Positions 49,254 through 57,288 of a DNA stretch of 64,000 bases are shown here, piece after piece. The notes below the pieces were generated by a model that was given only the letters and a program-made list of their open reading frames with translations, made no database searches and was not told where the DNA came from. The position numbers and the translations under genes were made by a program. The first letter of the stretch is position 1; every line of letters begins with the position of its first letter. The stretch lies in assembly GCF_000214595.1 (NCBI RefSeq), contig NZ_AFIG01000001.1:2202799-2266798 (forward strand), written 5' to 3'. This DNA is from Methylophaga thalassica MP (lineage in GTDB: Bacteria; Pseudomonadota; Gammaproteobacteria; Nitrosococcales; Methylophagaceae).

Positions 49254-50174
49254 ATGAAGCTTCAGCAATTAAAATATGTCCGTGAAATAGCCAGAAGGGA
49301 TCTGAGTATCTCTGCTGCAGCAAATGTATTACACGCCTCACAACCCGGCGTCAGTAATCAGGTGCAGTTACTGGAAGATGAGCTTGGATTACAGATATTC
49401 GAACGACACGGTAAACGATTAACCGGCATTACCCCGATTGGTCAGTCTGTCATAGAGATGGCTGAGAGAGTCTTGCAGGATGTCGACAATATTCGTCAGT
49501 TAGTAGCGGATAGTAAAACCGAACAATCCGGTACTTTATCAATTGGTACAACACACACCCAGGCCCGTTATGCCTTACCTAGTGCCATTAAAAAATTCTC
49601 CGAACACTACCCGAATATTCATTTAAATATGGTGCAAGGCACGCCGACCGAAGTCGGCGAAATGGCAGCGACAGGCAAAATCGATTTGGCCATTGCAACA
49701 GAGGGGCTTGCTCAATTCGAATCATTGGCTATTCTGCCTTGTTATGAATGGAATCGTTGTGTTGTTGTTCCGCCTGAACACCCGTTATTGTCGGTGAAAA
49801 AGTTATGTCTGGAAGATATCGCGCAATATGAAATTCTGACCTATGTGATGGGCTTTACTGGCCGCGCCAAACAAGATCAGGCCTTTATTGAAAAAGGCTT
49901 GCATCCTAACGTTATTTTTACGGCGACTGATGCCGACGTCATCAAAACCTACGTTGAATTAGAAATGGGGATTGGGATTATCGCCAGCATGGCATTTGAT
50001 CCTGACAAAGATGCGCCTCTTCAGGCACTGGATGCCAGGCACTTATTTCCACCCAGTGTTACCCACATGGGTATTCGTAAAGGCAGTTATCTTCGAAGTT
50101 ATATGTATGCCTTTATCGAGTTTTTTGCGGCTCATCTTGATAAAAAGACTGTTGAAAAAGCCATCAGTCTTTAA
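49254..50174 (+). CDS. cysB: LysR-type regulator CysB
   Basis: Activator of sulfate assimilation genes responding to O-/N-acetylserine. The protein matches CysB along its length: N-terminal HTH 'MKLQQLKYVREIARRDLSIS...SQPGVSNQV', linker 'GTLSIGTTHTQARYALP', effector domain with 'TPTEVGEMAATGKIDLAIATE' and 'VFTATDADVIKTYVELEMGIGIIASMA' (read in parts). 306 residues. Divergent from the operon it probably controls and likely also acting on cysI. Confidence 0.95.
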   Translation: MKLQQLKYVREIARRDLSISAAANVLHASQPGVSNQVQLLEDELGLQIFERHGKRLTGITPIGQSVIEMAERVLQDVDNIRQLVADSKTEQSGTLSIGTTHTQARYALPSAIKKFSEHYPNIHLNMVQGTPTEVGEMAATGKIDLAIATEGLAQFESLAILPCYEWNRCVVVPPEHPLLSVKKLCLEDIAQYEILTYVMGFTGRAKQDQAFIEKGLHPNVIFTATDADVIKTYVELEMGIGIIASMAFDPDKDAPLQALDARHLFPPSVTHMGIRKGSYLRSYMYAFIEFFAAHLDKKTVEKAISL

Positions 50175-50219
50175 ATCTGCCAAGATAATCTGTTTAGTTC
50201 ACTTTCACTGGGATCATCA

Positions 50220-50549
50220 ATGAACACATCACCTTCCTATACCAAAATAAGACAGCTAATAAAGCAGCTTGAAAACATTATCTCTGAGGAACATCACTAT
50301 TTACTGTCTGAACTCAATACTGAAATTGAGCAATTAGTGACTGTTTTACCCGATACATTATTATCGGGGGAATACCTCGCTAAACCTGAATTAGATGGTT
50401 CATCGGGGTGTTATCGTCGCGGTCAGGAATCAGTATTTTATTGCCCCCGTTGTTATGAAACACAACAAGATTTAATCGCCACGCAACGTATCAATAGCCG
50501 TCTACGTGTATGCCCTCAGTGCATAGCCAGTATCAAACCCGCCAAATAA
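50220..50549 (+). CDS. small zinc-ribbon protein of unknown function
   Basis: 109 residues. The N-terminal half is helical, rich in Glu, Leu and Gln (about 7-42), and the C-terminal half holds a C75-P-R-C78 ... C98-P-Q-C101 zinc-ribbon pattern. I do not recognise the family. It lies 45 bp downstream of cysB on the same strand and before the TPP riboswitch; the Shine-Dalgarno is weak. Its codon use looks like its neighbours, so it is probably a real gene. Confidence 0.7.
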   Translation: MNTSPSYTKIRQLIKQLENIISEEHHYLLSELNTEIEQLVTVLPDTLLSGEYLAKPELDGSSGCYRRGQESVFYCPRCYETQQDLIATQRINSRLRVCPQCIASIKPAK

Positions 50550-50607
50550 ATACCGTAACAAGCTTTTCGCTAGAAAAAAGAGTGTAATTACAATAGAATA
50601 ATTACCA

Positions 50608-50636
50608 TTCACAGGATGTGACTGCATAAATATAAG
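50608..50636 (+). promoter_or_regulatory. promoter of the riboswitch-controlled receptor gene
   Basis: -35 box TTCACA (50608-50613), 17-bp spacer and -10 box TATAAG (50631-50636). Transcription would start about 50643, right at the beginning of the TPP aptamer. Confidence 0.55.
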
Positions 50637-50641
50637 GAATG

Positions 50642-50731
50642 ATGCCTCGGGGTGGCGAAAGCCTGAGATGCTCGTTTAAAGAGCGGACCCGATGAACCTG
50701 ATCCAGTTAATACTGGCGTAGGGACAGGCTG
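50642..50731 (+). ncRNA. TPP riboswitch (THI element)
   Basis: Aptamer with the conserved parts in order: CGGGGTG, CTGAGA (50663-50668), a variable P3a stem, GACCCGATGAACCTGATC, and GTTAATACTGGCGTAGGGA. P1 is formed by GCCT (50644-50647) with AGGC (50726-50729). It precedes a TonB-dependent receptor gene, so it should reduce receptor synthesis when TPP is abundant. Confidence 0.96.
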
Positions 50732-50803
50732 AAATAGATCTTCATCTACACCGCGTTGGTGTCTCTCGATTTATTCCCCTGTCCTTTTTGATTCAAAAAA
50801 GGA
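50721..50803 (+). promoter_or_regulatory. expression platform: antisequestor and Shine-Dalgarno sequestor
   Basis: TCCTTTTT (50782-50789) pairs with AAAAAGGA (50796-50803), an 8-bp hairpin that hides the receptor's Shine-Dalgarno. The alternative is GGACAGG at the aptamer 3' end (50722-50728) pairing with CCTGTCC (50778-50784), which would break both P1 and the sequestor. A nested ACACC/GGTGT hairpin lies in between. The design implies translational control: TPP-bound = hidden RBS. Confidence 0.65.
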
Positions 50804-50808
50804 TAACC

Positions 50809-52968
50809 ATGAAAGTAAAAACACTTGCCATAGCTGTTTCAACGGCTATGTCATCGCCAGTGGCCTTGGCGGAAGTCACCCCAGCTGACTTACCATCGAT
50901 GATCGTCAGTGCAGACTTTCGTCCTAACGATGCGCATGACACCCCGATTAGTTTAACGACGATCGATCAAGACACCATCGAATCTCGTGGCGCTCAACAT
51001 ATTGAGGACGTTCTTAACCTCGCTCCTAATGTCAATGTCTCCAGCGGTGCGTCACGAGGCCAGTATTTTCAGATTCGCGGTATTGGTGAACGAAGTGAGT
51101 TCCAAGCACCACTCAACCCTTCGGTAGGTATGTATATCGATGGCATCGACTTTAGCCGAAGTGGTGGTGCTGCAACTCTATTTGATATTGAGTCAGTCGA
51201 GATTTTGCGTGGTCCTCAAGGCACACGTTATGGTGCAAACGGAATGGCGGGCACCATCAACTTGAAAAGTACTGAACCGACAAATGATCTTGCTATGAAG
51301 TTTGAATCAACTTTAGCCACTTATAATACTCATGCTGAAGGTATCGCTGTTGGTGGTCCATTAATTGATAATACTTTGCTTGGTCGTTTTTCTGTTCACA
51401 GCTATAAGTCTGATGGCTACATGGATAACGACTTTTTAGGTAGAGATAATACTCAAAACCGTGATGAAATCACTGCCAGAGGCCACCTAAAATGGCTTGC
51501 CACTGATGACCTGACTATCGATCTTAACGTATTGCATCTCAATATTGACAATGGTTACGATGCATTCACACTTGATAACAGTCGCAACACTTTTTCAGAC
51601 CAGCCAGGTAAGGATGCTCAAAATACTAATGCCTTTGCTTTAAAAGCAGATTACCATGCTAATGACAAAGTTCAATTACAATCCAGCCTCAGTTATTCAA
51701 AATCCAATCTTGAATATAGTTACGATGATGACTGGTCTTATAAATCATAATTTCCAGTTGATGCCACCTGTGTAGACTCCGATGACTCTAACGATGCATT
51801 CACCTGTCCTTATAGTGGTTTCGATCAATATAAGCGTAAACGTGAAAACACCGCTTTAGAATTCCGTGCATTATCAAATGAGAATGGACGTGTTTTTGCT
51901 GATACGACGGATTGGACAGTTGGACTATATATTTCAGAACAACGTCAGAACTTGGATCGTACTTATTATTCAAATGCTATTAATAGTGATGCTGTAACAG
52001 GATTTGTCACAAAAAATGCCTATAAAACACTAAACACCGCTGTATATGGTCAATTGGATACCGCTCTGACAGAAGATCTCAAACTAATTAGCGGGTTACG
52101 CGCTGAGTATTGGGATGCAGACTATAAAGATTCTGCAGGACTTAAAGATGATCCAAACGACTGGATGTTTGGTGGAAAGCTAGGTCTTGAATATCATCTT
52201 AATGAGGATCACATGGCCTTCACGACTTTATCTCGAGGTTACAAAGCTGGAGGTATAAACGTCGAACCTAGAATCAGCGATGATCTACGTTCTTTTGATA
52301 CTGAGTCGTTATGGAACCTTGAAGCTGGTTTAAAATCTTTTTGGCTTGATGGAGACCTTATCACTTCTATTACAGCCTTCTATACACGTAGAAGCGATGC
52401 CCAAATAAAAAGCTCGATTCGAGTACCAAAGACATCGGGCAGTGGTACCGACTTTGTTGATTATTTTGTGAATGCTGACAGAGTTAGAAACATTGGTCTC
52501 GAAGCAGAGTTAAACTGGTCCATTAACGAAAAATATCGTGTGATTGCTTCTCTAGGGCTATTGGATGCAAAACTTGAAGATTATGAAAATCCCAGGTTAT
52601 TAGAAGAAGGCACTAAACTAAGCGGTCGAAGAATTGCTCACGCACCTGCCTACCAATTTAATCTGGGTGGTGAGTATTACTTTGCTCCAGGTTGGACTTT
52701 TAAAGCGGACATGGAAGGTAAAGACGAGTTTTACTACTCAAACAGCCACAATGCAAAATCCCACTCTTATGTTCTATACAATGCCAGTGTCGAATACAAA
52801 AAGGATCAATGGAAAGTCACCTTATGGGGACGTAACTTATTCGATAAAGACTACTACACTCGTGGCTTTTACTTTGGTATCGACCCATCAAAATCATATG
52901 CTGAAGAAACCTACACTCAATATGGTGATCCAAGAGTTGTTGGTCTAACGCTTAGCTACGACTACTAA
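50809..52968 (+). pseudogene. TonB-dependent receptor (thiamine-type) interrupted by an in-frame stop
   Basis: Outer membrane receptor of about 719 codons. The start has a signal peptide (cleavage near ALA-EV), a TonB-box-like segment, and a plug domain with 'DVLNLAPNVNVSSGASRGQYFQIRGIGERS' (read in parts) and 'VEILRGPQGTRYGANGMAG'; the barrel continues to a C-terminal 'VGLTLSYDY' ending in an aromatic. A single TAA at 51748-51750 (codon 314) interrupts the frame; reading continues in the same frame on both sides with clear barrel sequence ('FPVDATCVDSDDSND', 'ALEFRALSNENG'). So one substitution, not a frameshift. Product is either non-functional, suppressed, or the base is miscalled. Controlled by the TPP riboswitch. 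Confidence 0.88.
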
Positions 52969-52975
52969 TCAGACT

Positions 52976-53009
52976 AGAGGGCTTATCTAAGCCCTCTTTT
53001 TATTTTTTT
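52976..53009 (+). terminator. terminator after the TonB receptor gene
   Basis: AGAGGGCTTA/TAAGCCCTCT stem (10 bp, 2-nt loop) followed by TTTTTATTTTTTT. It stands between the receptor and the thiamine-binding-domain gene, so the downstream genes rely on read-through or their own promoter. Confidence 0.85.
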
Positions 53010-53021
53010 AAGGAATCATAT

Positions 53022-53279
53022 ATGCGCGTTTCTGTTGATATCAGTCTCTACCCACTCACCGAACAATTTGTTGAACCTATTCTGGCATTTATTAAAAAGC
53101 TGGAAGACAATCCAAAGCTGAATATTTCACGGAATAATCTGAGCACACAAATCTTTGGTGAATACCGTGATGTGATGGATGCCATGGATACCGAGATTGA
53201 AGCCGTTTTTGAGCAACTACCACACAGTGTATTTGTCCTGAAAATGATCGGTAACGATCGTTACCACATTGAAGATTAG
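53022..53279 (+). CDS. thiamine-binding domain protein (YkoF/MTH1187-like)
   Basis: 85-residue ferredoxin-like fold protein: 'RVSVDISLYPLTEQFVEPILAFIKKLE' followed by 'LSTQIFGEYRDVMDAMDTEIEAVF' (read in parts) matches the MTH1187/YkoF thiamine-binding family. Such proteins bind thiamine or its pyrimidine part. An AAGGA precedes the start. The neighbours (TPP-riboswitch receptor before, PnuT-like transporter 12 bp after) support a thiamine role. Confidence 0.82.
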   Translation: MRVSVDISLYPLTEQFVEPILAFIKKLEDNPKLNISRNNLSTQIFGEYRDVMDAMDTEIEAVFEQLPHSVFVLKMIGNDRYHIED

Positions 53280-53291
53280 GCGAAAAGACTC

Positions 53292-53903
53292 ATGATAGAT
53301 GCCATGATAAATGGCCTGCTGGCGTTATCCGGCTGGGAAGTATTTGCTGCCTTGCTGGGCATGGCTTATGTCATTCTGGCGGCTCGGGAATCGCAATGGT
53401 GTTGGCCCATGGCGTTTATCAGTACGTTGATCTATACCGTGTTATTTTGGGAAGGTCAGCTGCCTATGCAAGCTTTGCTAAATTTTTATTATATGGGCAT
53501 GGCGGTATATGGCTTCGTTTTGTGGCGGCGACATCAGCAAAATAATGATGAGCTGGTAATTCACAACTGGTCATTTAATGCCAACTTACTATTTATTGTA
53601 TCAGGCACCATCATCAGCTTGCTGCTGGCTTATTATCTGGACAAGAATGAAGCCTCACAACGTCCCTACCTTGATGCCAGCATTACCATCTTTTCTGTAA
53701 TGAATACCTGGTTGATGGCCAGAAAAGTGCTGCAAAACTGGTTTTATTGGATCATTATTGATGCGGCATCCGTCGTGTTGTATTTCCAAACGGGTTACTA
53801 TGCCACCGTGGTGTTATTCTCAATCTACACCGTGCTGGCAATGATAGGTTTTGCCAACTGGATCAAGCTATACCATAAACAGCCGATACCTCGGACTCAC
53901 TAA
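53292..53903 (+). CDS. PnuC-family transporter, probably thiamine-specific PnuT
   Basis: 203-residue membrane protein with seven predicted segments and the PnuC signature 'LQNWFYWIIIDAASVVLYF'. PnuC proteins carry vitamins by facilitated diffusion coupled to phosphorylation inside the cell; the PnuT branch carries thiamine. Context (riboswitch receptor, thiamine-binding protein) argues for PnuT over nicotinamide riboside. The next gene starts directly after its stop (TAAATG). Confidence 0.85.
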   Translation: MIDAMINGLLALSGWEVFAALLGMAYVILAARESQWCWPMAFISTLIYTVLFWEGQLPMQALLNFYYMGMAVYGFVLWRRHQQNNDELVIHNWSFNANLLFIVSGTIISLLLAYYLDKNEASQRPYLDASITIFSVMNTWLMARKVLQNWFYWIIIDAASVVLYFQTGYYATVVLFSIYTVLAMIGFANWIKLYHKQPIPRTH

Positions 53904-54566
53904 ATGCAAGCTGTTATTTTTGATATGGATGGGCTGCTGATTGACTCAGAACCTTTCTGGAAACAAGCTGAAAAACGTGTATTTTCTGCACTTGGTATTG
54001 AAATCACCGATGCGCTATCGGCTAAAACCATGGGCATGACTACGCGTGAAGCAACCGAATTCTGGCTGCATCATGCAGGCCTGTCACTCAGTCAGGACGC
54101 GATGGAACAGGTCGAAAATGATGTCATCGATGAAGTTGCCTTATTAACCGCCACGCAAGGCCAGCCACTGCCGGGTGTTCATTACCTGTTGGAACAACTC
54201 AAACAACACAAGCTGAAAATTGGTCTAGCGACTAATGCTCCGGCCCGTCTTGTTCCTGTGGTACTGGAAAGACTAGATATCACAGCATTATTCGATAGTT
54301 ATGTCGCCGATGATCACGTGGAACAAGGCAAACCCCATCCTGCTATCTACCAACTGGCTCTGGAACGCATTAACGCCCAAGCCAACCACACCATCGCTTT
54401 TGAAGATTCTGTCACCGGTATGACGGCCGCTATTGGTGCCGGTATCCGCACTGTTGTTGTTCCGTCAAAAGCCAATTATCACTTACCACACTATGATGTT
54501 GCCGCCTTAAAGCTGGAGAGTCTAAATGGCCTTGCGATCCAAGAGCTGCGTGATTTATTTAAATAA
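53904..54566 (+). CDS. HAD-superfamily phosphatase (YniC-like)
   Basis: 220-residue HAD subfamily IA hydrolase. Motif I 'FDMDGLLIDSEPFW' (nucleophile near D7), motif II 'GLATNAPARLV', Lys motif 'GKPHPAIYQLAL' and motif IV 'AFEDSVTGMTAA' are intact. Closest in pattern to YniC/beta-phosphoglucomutase-like enzymes. It begins immediately after the transporter stop, so it may dephosphorylate a substrate linked to thiamine salvage, or merely be co-transcribed. Its end overlaps the convergent APH-fold gene by 12 bp. Confidence 0.85.
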   Translation: MQAVIFDMDGLLIDSEPFWKQAEKRVFSALGIEITDALSAKTMGMTTREATEFWLHHAGLSLSQDAMEQVENDVIDEVALLTATQGQPLPGVHYLLEQLKQHKLKIGLATNAPARLVPVVLERLDITALFDSYVADDHVEQGKPHPAIYQLALERINAQANHTIAFEDSVTGMTAAIGAGIRTVVVPSKANYHLPHYDVAALKLESLNGLAIQELRDLFK

Positions 54567-55442
54567 GATGGGCTGCTCAAGCCAGTTTCGCAAATCGGTT
54601 TCACCAAGAATATTCATCAAAAACAAAAGTAAACGGTAGCTTAAGCGACAGTTCGTAAGATCAGGGATGGGCTGATATTGTGAATAGGCTTCGACAAAAT
54701 GTTTCGCTTGCTGAGGGCTCAGCAGATATTCAAGTATTACCCACTCAACTTCACGGGGTGCTCTGACAAAGGCATCCAAATCCACCACGGCTAATTGATG
54801 ATTTTCACACTGGCGCAGTTGGTCCCAGCGAAAATCCGGCATGATCGGCACAAACTGTTGAGCTGATAGTCTTCGACATTGTTCATAGCTGAGTTTTAAC
54901 GTATCAGCAGGGATCGAGATATCACTGCGGCCAGATAAAAACTGAATCGTCTTCTCCAGTCGTACAGGCCAATCATTCGCATTGAATACGGGGTTATCGA
55001 GACCACCCCATTGAGATGATATTTGTTGATGCAGTTTGCCCCAGTGATGAGCAAGCTGTGTCACCACAGTGTTATCGACTTTTTCTGCCGTCAGATCTAT
55101 GCCTTCCAGGTAACGCACCAATACATACTGCCCTGCCTGTTCAGCCACCACATCGGGTACGCTAAAACCGCCCTCTCGTTGTAGAAATTGACTGATGATT
55201 TGGGTACGAGCTAAAGACTGTGGAAAGTCGAGTTGAAACAGATGATTCATCCCCAACCAAAACGTTGAGTCTTGCACTCGCGATTGGTGACAGACTTTTA
55301 AGATCATCATGCCATCAGCGGTATCGCACTGCCAAAGCTGGTGCGTGCTATCAGGAAATTGTGCGTCCAAGGCTAATGCCGGTGCACGTAACACCGGCAA
55401 TGTCGCCTGCTGCTCAACAGTTAATTCAGGATACGAATACAT
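54555..55442 (-). CDS. APH-fold kinase-like protein with altered catalytic loop
   Basis: 295-residue protein of the aminoglycoside phosphotransferase/choline-kinase fold: nucleotide-side segment 'DGMMILKVCHQS' with a lysine, 'YVLVRYLEGIDL' hinge, 'LAHHWGKLHQQ' helix. The catalytic loop, usually HGDxxxxN, reads 'MPDFRWDQL', and the metal Asp segment is 'LAVVDLDAF'. So the first His-Gly and the Asn are not conserved while Asp is. Its position beside thiamine uptake genes suggests a thiamine- or related small-molecule kinase, but this is only inference. Confidence 0.7.
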   Translation of the reverse strand: MYSYPELTVEQQATLPVLRAPALALDAQFPDSTHQLWQCDTADGMMILKVCHQSRVQDSTFWLGMNHLFQLDFPQSLARTQIISQFLQREGGFSVPDVVAEQAGQYVLVRYLEGIDLTAEKVDNTVVTQLAHHWGKLHQQISSQWGGLDNPVFNANDWPVRLEKTIQFLSGRSDISIPADTLKLSYEQCRRLSAQQFVPIMPDFRWDQLRQCENHQLAVVDLDAFVRAPREVEWVILEYLLSPQQAKHFVEAYSQYQPIPDLTNCRLSYRLLLFLMNILGETDLRNWLEQPILFK

Positions 55443-55456
55443 CTAACGTTGCTGTA

Positions 55457-56131
55457 CTACCACGGTAATTTTTCACCATTGGTATGCCAGAAGGTGCCAC
55501 TGGTTTCGAGTGTTAACTCTTCCATACGTTGGATGAGACCTGCTGCTGATTCATCTGGATCAATCAATCCACCATGTCCGGTCATATCCGTTCTTACCCA
55601 ACCTGGATGCAGGATGGCGACAGCAATGCCTTTAGGTTTGAGATCGATTGATAATGATTTCCCGGCGGCATTCACCGCTGATTTCGACATTCGATACGCA
55701 TAACTACCACCCGAGTCATTATCATCAATCGAGCCCATGCGGCTGGTAATAATACCAACTTTACTGCCCTGTCCCAGATGATTTAATAAAGCCTGAGTGG
55801 TCAGTAATGGTCCAAGGCTATTAACGCGATACATTCTGACAAAATCATCGATCGCATTATCATCAATTTGACCAAGACTAATGCCACCGGCAATACCCGC
55901 ATTATTGATTAGCCAGTCAATTTTTCTGTTCCCTAATGAATCAGCCAGTTTTGCTAAGCTTTTAGGTTCACTGACTTCCACATCTTCAATAATTTCGACA
56001 TTCAGGGACGTTAATTCAGATGAGGCTTTACGGCAGGTTGCAATAACATGCATGCCTTTTGCGGCAAGCTGACGGCAGAGTTCTAAACCAATTCCCCGGT
56101 TACTTCCAGTCACTAATGCTGTTTGTGTCAT
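55457..56131 (-). CDS. short-chain dehydrogenase/reductase
   Basis: 224-residue NAD(P)-dependent SDR. Cofactor motif TGSNRGIG (residues 8-15), 'NNAG' motif, and the active-site YxxxK in 'SYAYRMSKSAVNAAG' are present. Substrate unknown. It overlaps mtnA by four bases (mtnA upstream), so the two are coupled. Confidence 0.9.
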   Translation of the reverse strand: MTQTALVTGSNRGIGLELCRQLAAKGMHVIATCRKASSELTSLNVEIIEDVEVSEPKSLAKLADSLGNRKIDWLINNAGIAGGISLGQIDDNAIDDFVRMYRVNSLGPLLTTQALLNHLGQGSKVGIITSRMGSIDDNDSGGSYAYRMSKSAVNAAGKSLSIDLKPKGIAVAILHPGWVRTDMTGHGGLIDPDESAAGLIQRMEELTLETSGTFWHTNGEKLPW

Positions 56132-57186
56132 TTTTCCTCCTCACTTTTGAGTTGCTTCATATTTTCTTTTGAAGGCGACCTTACCACGCCTGACTCTGTC
56201 ACAATGGCATCGATTAATTCTGCCGGTGTGACATCAAACGCCGGATTCGATACATGAACCTCTGAAGGTGCAATCGGACGTCCATCTATTTCTGAGACTT
56301 CTGAACCCGTGCGTTGTTCAATCGGAATCTGACTCCCATTATCAATTGACCAATCAATCGTTGTGGTGGGAGCCACCACCATCAGTTTCACCCCATGATA
56401 TTTCGCTAATACGGCTAATGAGTAGGTACCAATTTTATTGGCTGTATCACCATTTGAGGCAATTCTGTCAGCGCCAACAATGACCCAGTCTAATTGACCA
56501 CTCGCCATCAACGCACCTGCGGCGACATCGGCTTGTAAGGTCATAGGAATCCCTTCCTGCATAAGCTCCCATGCTGTCAGTCTGCTACCTTGCAACCATG
56601 GACGGGTTTCATCCACGTAAACATGCTCAATTTTTCCATCGATAAAACCTTGCCGAATAACGCCCAGGGCCGTGCCAAAACCAGCAGTGGCAAGCGCACC
56701 AGCATTACAATGTGTCAGCACAATACTGTCATTATCCAGCAAGTCAGCACCATATTGCCCCATGGTTCTATTGGCTTTGACGTCTTCTTGATGTATCTGC
56801 TGAGCAAATGTTAACAAGGCGGGTTCTGGTGACTCATATTTAGACAATGATGCAGAGGCTGTCTTCATACGATCAATCGCCCACGACAGATTCACTGCGG
56901 TAGGACGTGATGCAGCTAATCTTTTGAGTGGTGGATTGATTGCCTCCTGCCAGTTTTCTCCAGCACTAAACCAAGCTTCTCTTGCTGCCAACACCACACC
57001 GTAAGCAGCAGTCACACCAATAGCTGGGGCACCACGGACCACCATCGTTTTAATGGCTTCAGCGACGGCATCGGAATCATGAAATTCCAACCAATTTTCT
57101 TTATGTGGTAAAACACGTTGGTCCAATAAATGAAGTCGTTCATCACGCCATAAAATTGGCTCAATAGTCTGCAATAGTTTGGTCAA
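56128..57186 (-). CDS. mtnA: methylthioribose-1-phosphate isomerase
   Basis: Isomerises 5-methylthioribose-1-phosphate to the ribulose form in methionine salvage. The 352-residue protein has 'LTHCNAGALATAGFGTALG' with the catalytic Cys and 'VGADRIASNGDTANKIGTY' with the catalytic Asp. The start is a TTG with AGGAG six bases before it; no better ATG exists. Divergent from mtaD. The remaining salvage steps (MtnB, C, D, E) are not in this window. Confidence 0.95.
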   Translation of the reverse strand: MTKLLQTIEPILWRDERLHLLDQRVLPHKENWLEFHDSDAVAEAIKTMVVRGAPAIGVTAAYGVVLAAREAWFSAGENWQEAINPPLKRLAASRPTAVNLSWAIDRMKTASASLSKYESPEPALLTFAQQIHQEDVKANRTMGQYGADLLDNDSIVLTHCNAGALATAGFGTALGVIRQGFIDGKIEHVYVDETRPWLQGSRLTAWELMQEGIPMTLQADVAAGALMASGQLDWVIVGADRIASNGDTANKIGTYSLAVLAKYHGVKLMVVAPTTTIDWSIDNGSQIPIEQRTGSEVSEIDGRPIAPSEVHVSNPAFDVTPAELIDAIVTESGVVRSPSKENMKQLKSEEEK

Positions 57187-57288
57187 AACAAGCTCCTGTG
57201 ATGCTTGATGAATTTTAGTTGTGATTGGTTTGTCATGATAATTGATTAGAATAGGTTTTCATTCAGCTCAACGGTATAATCAAACCCT

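Noticed and set aside
50721..50790. Intrinsic terminator as sole output of the TPP riboswitch
   Set aside because: GGACAGG/CCTGTCC plus TTTTT could terminate, but the loop is about 50 nt and the arm conflicts with P1, which would turn the logic around; the Shine-Dalgarno sequestor explains the design better.
51952..52968. Independent 338-residue receptor gene
   Set aside because: It begins at a TTG with no ribosome binding site, lacks a signal peptide and plug, and is in the same frame as the upstream half; it is the second part of one interrupted gene.
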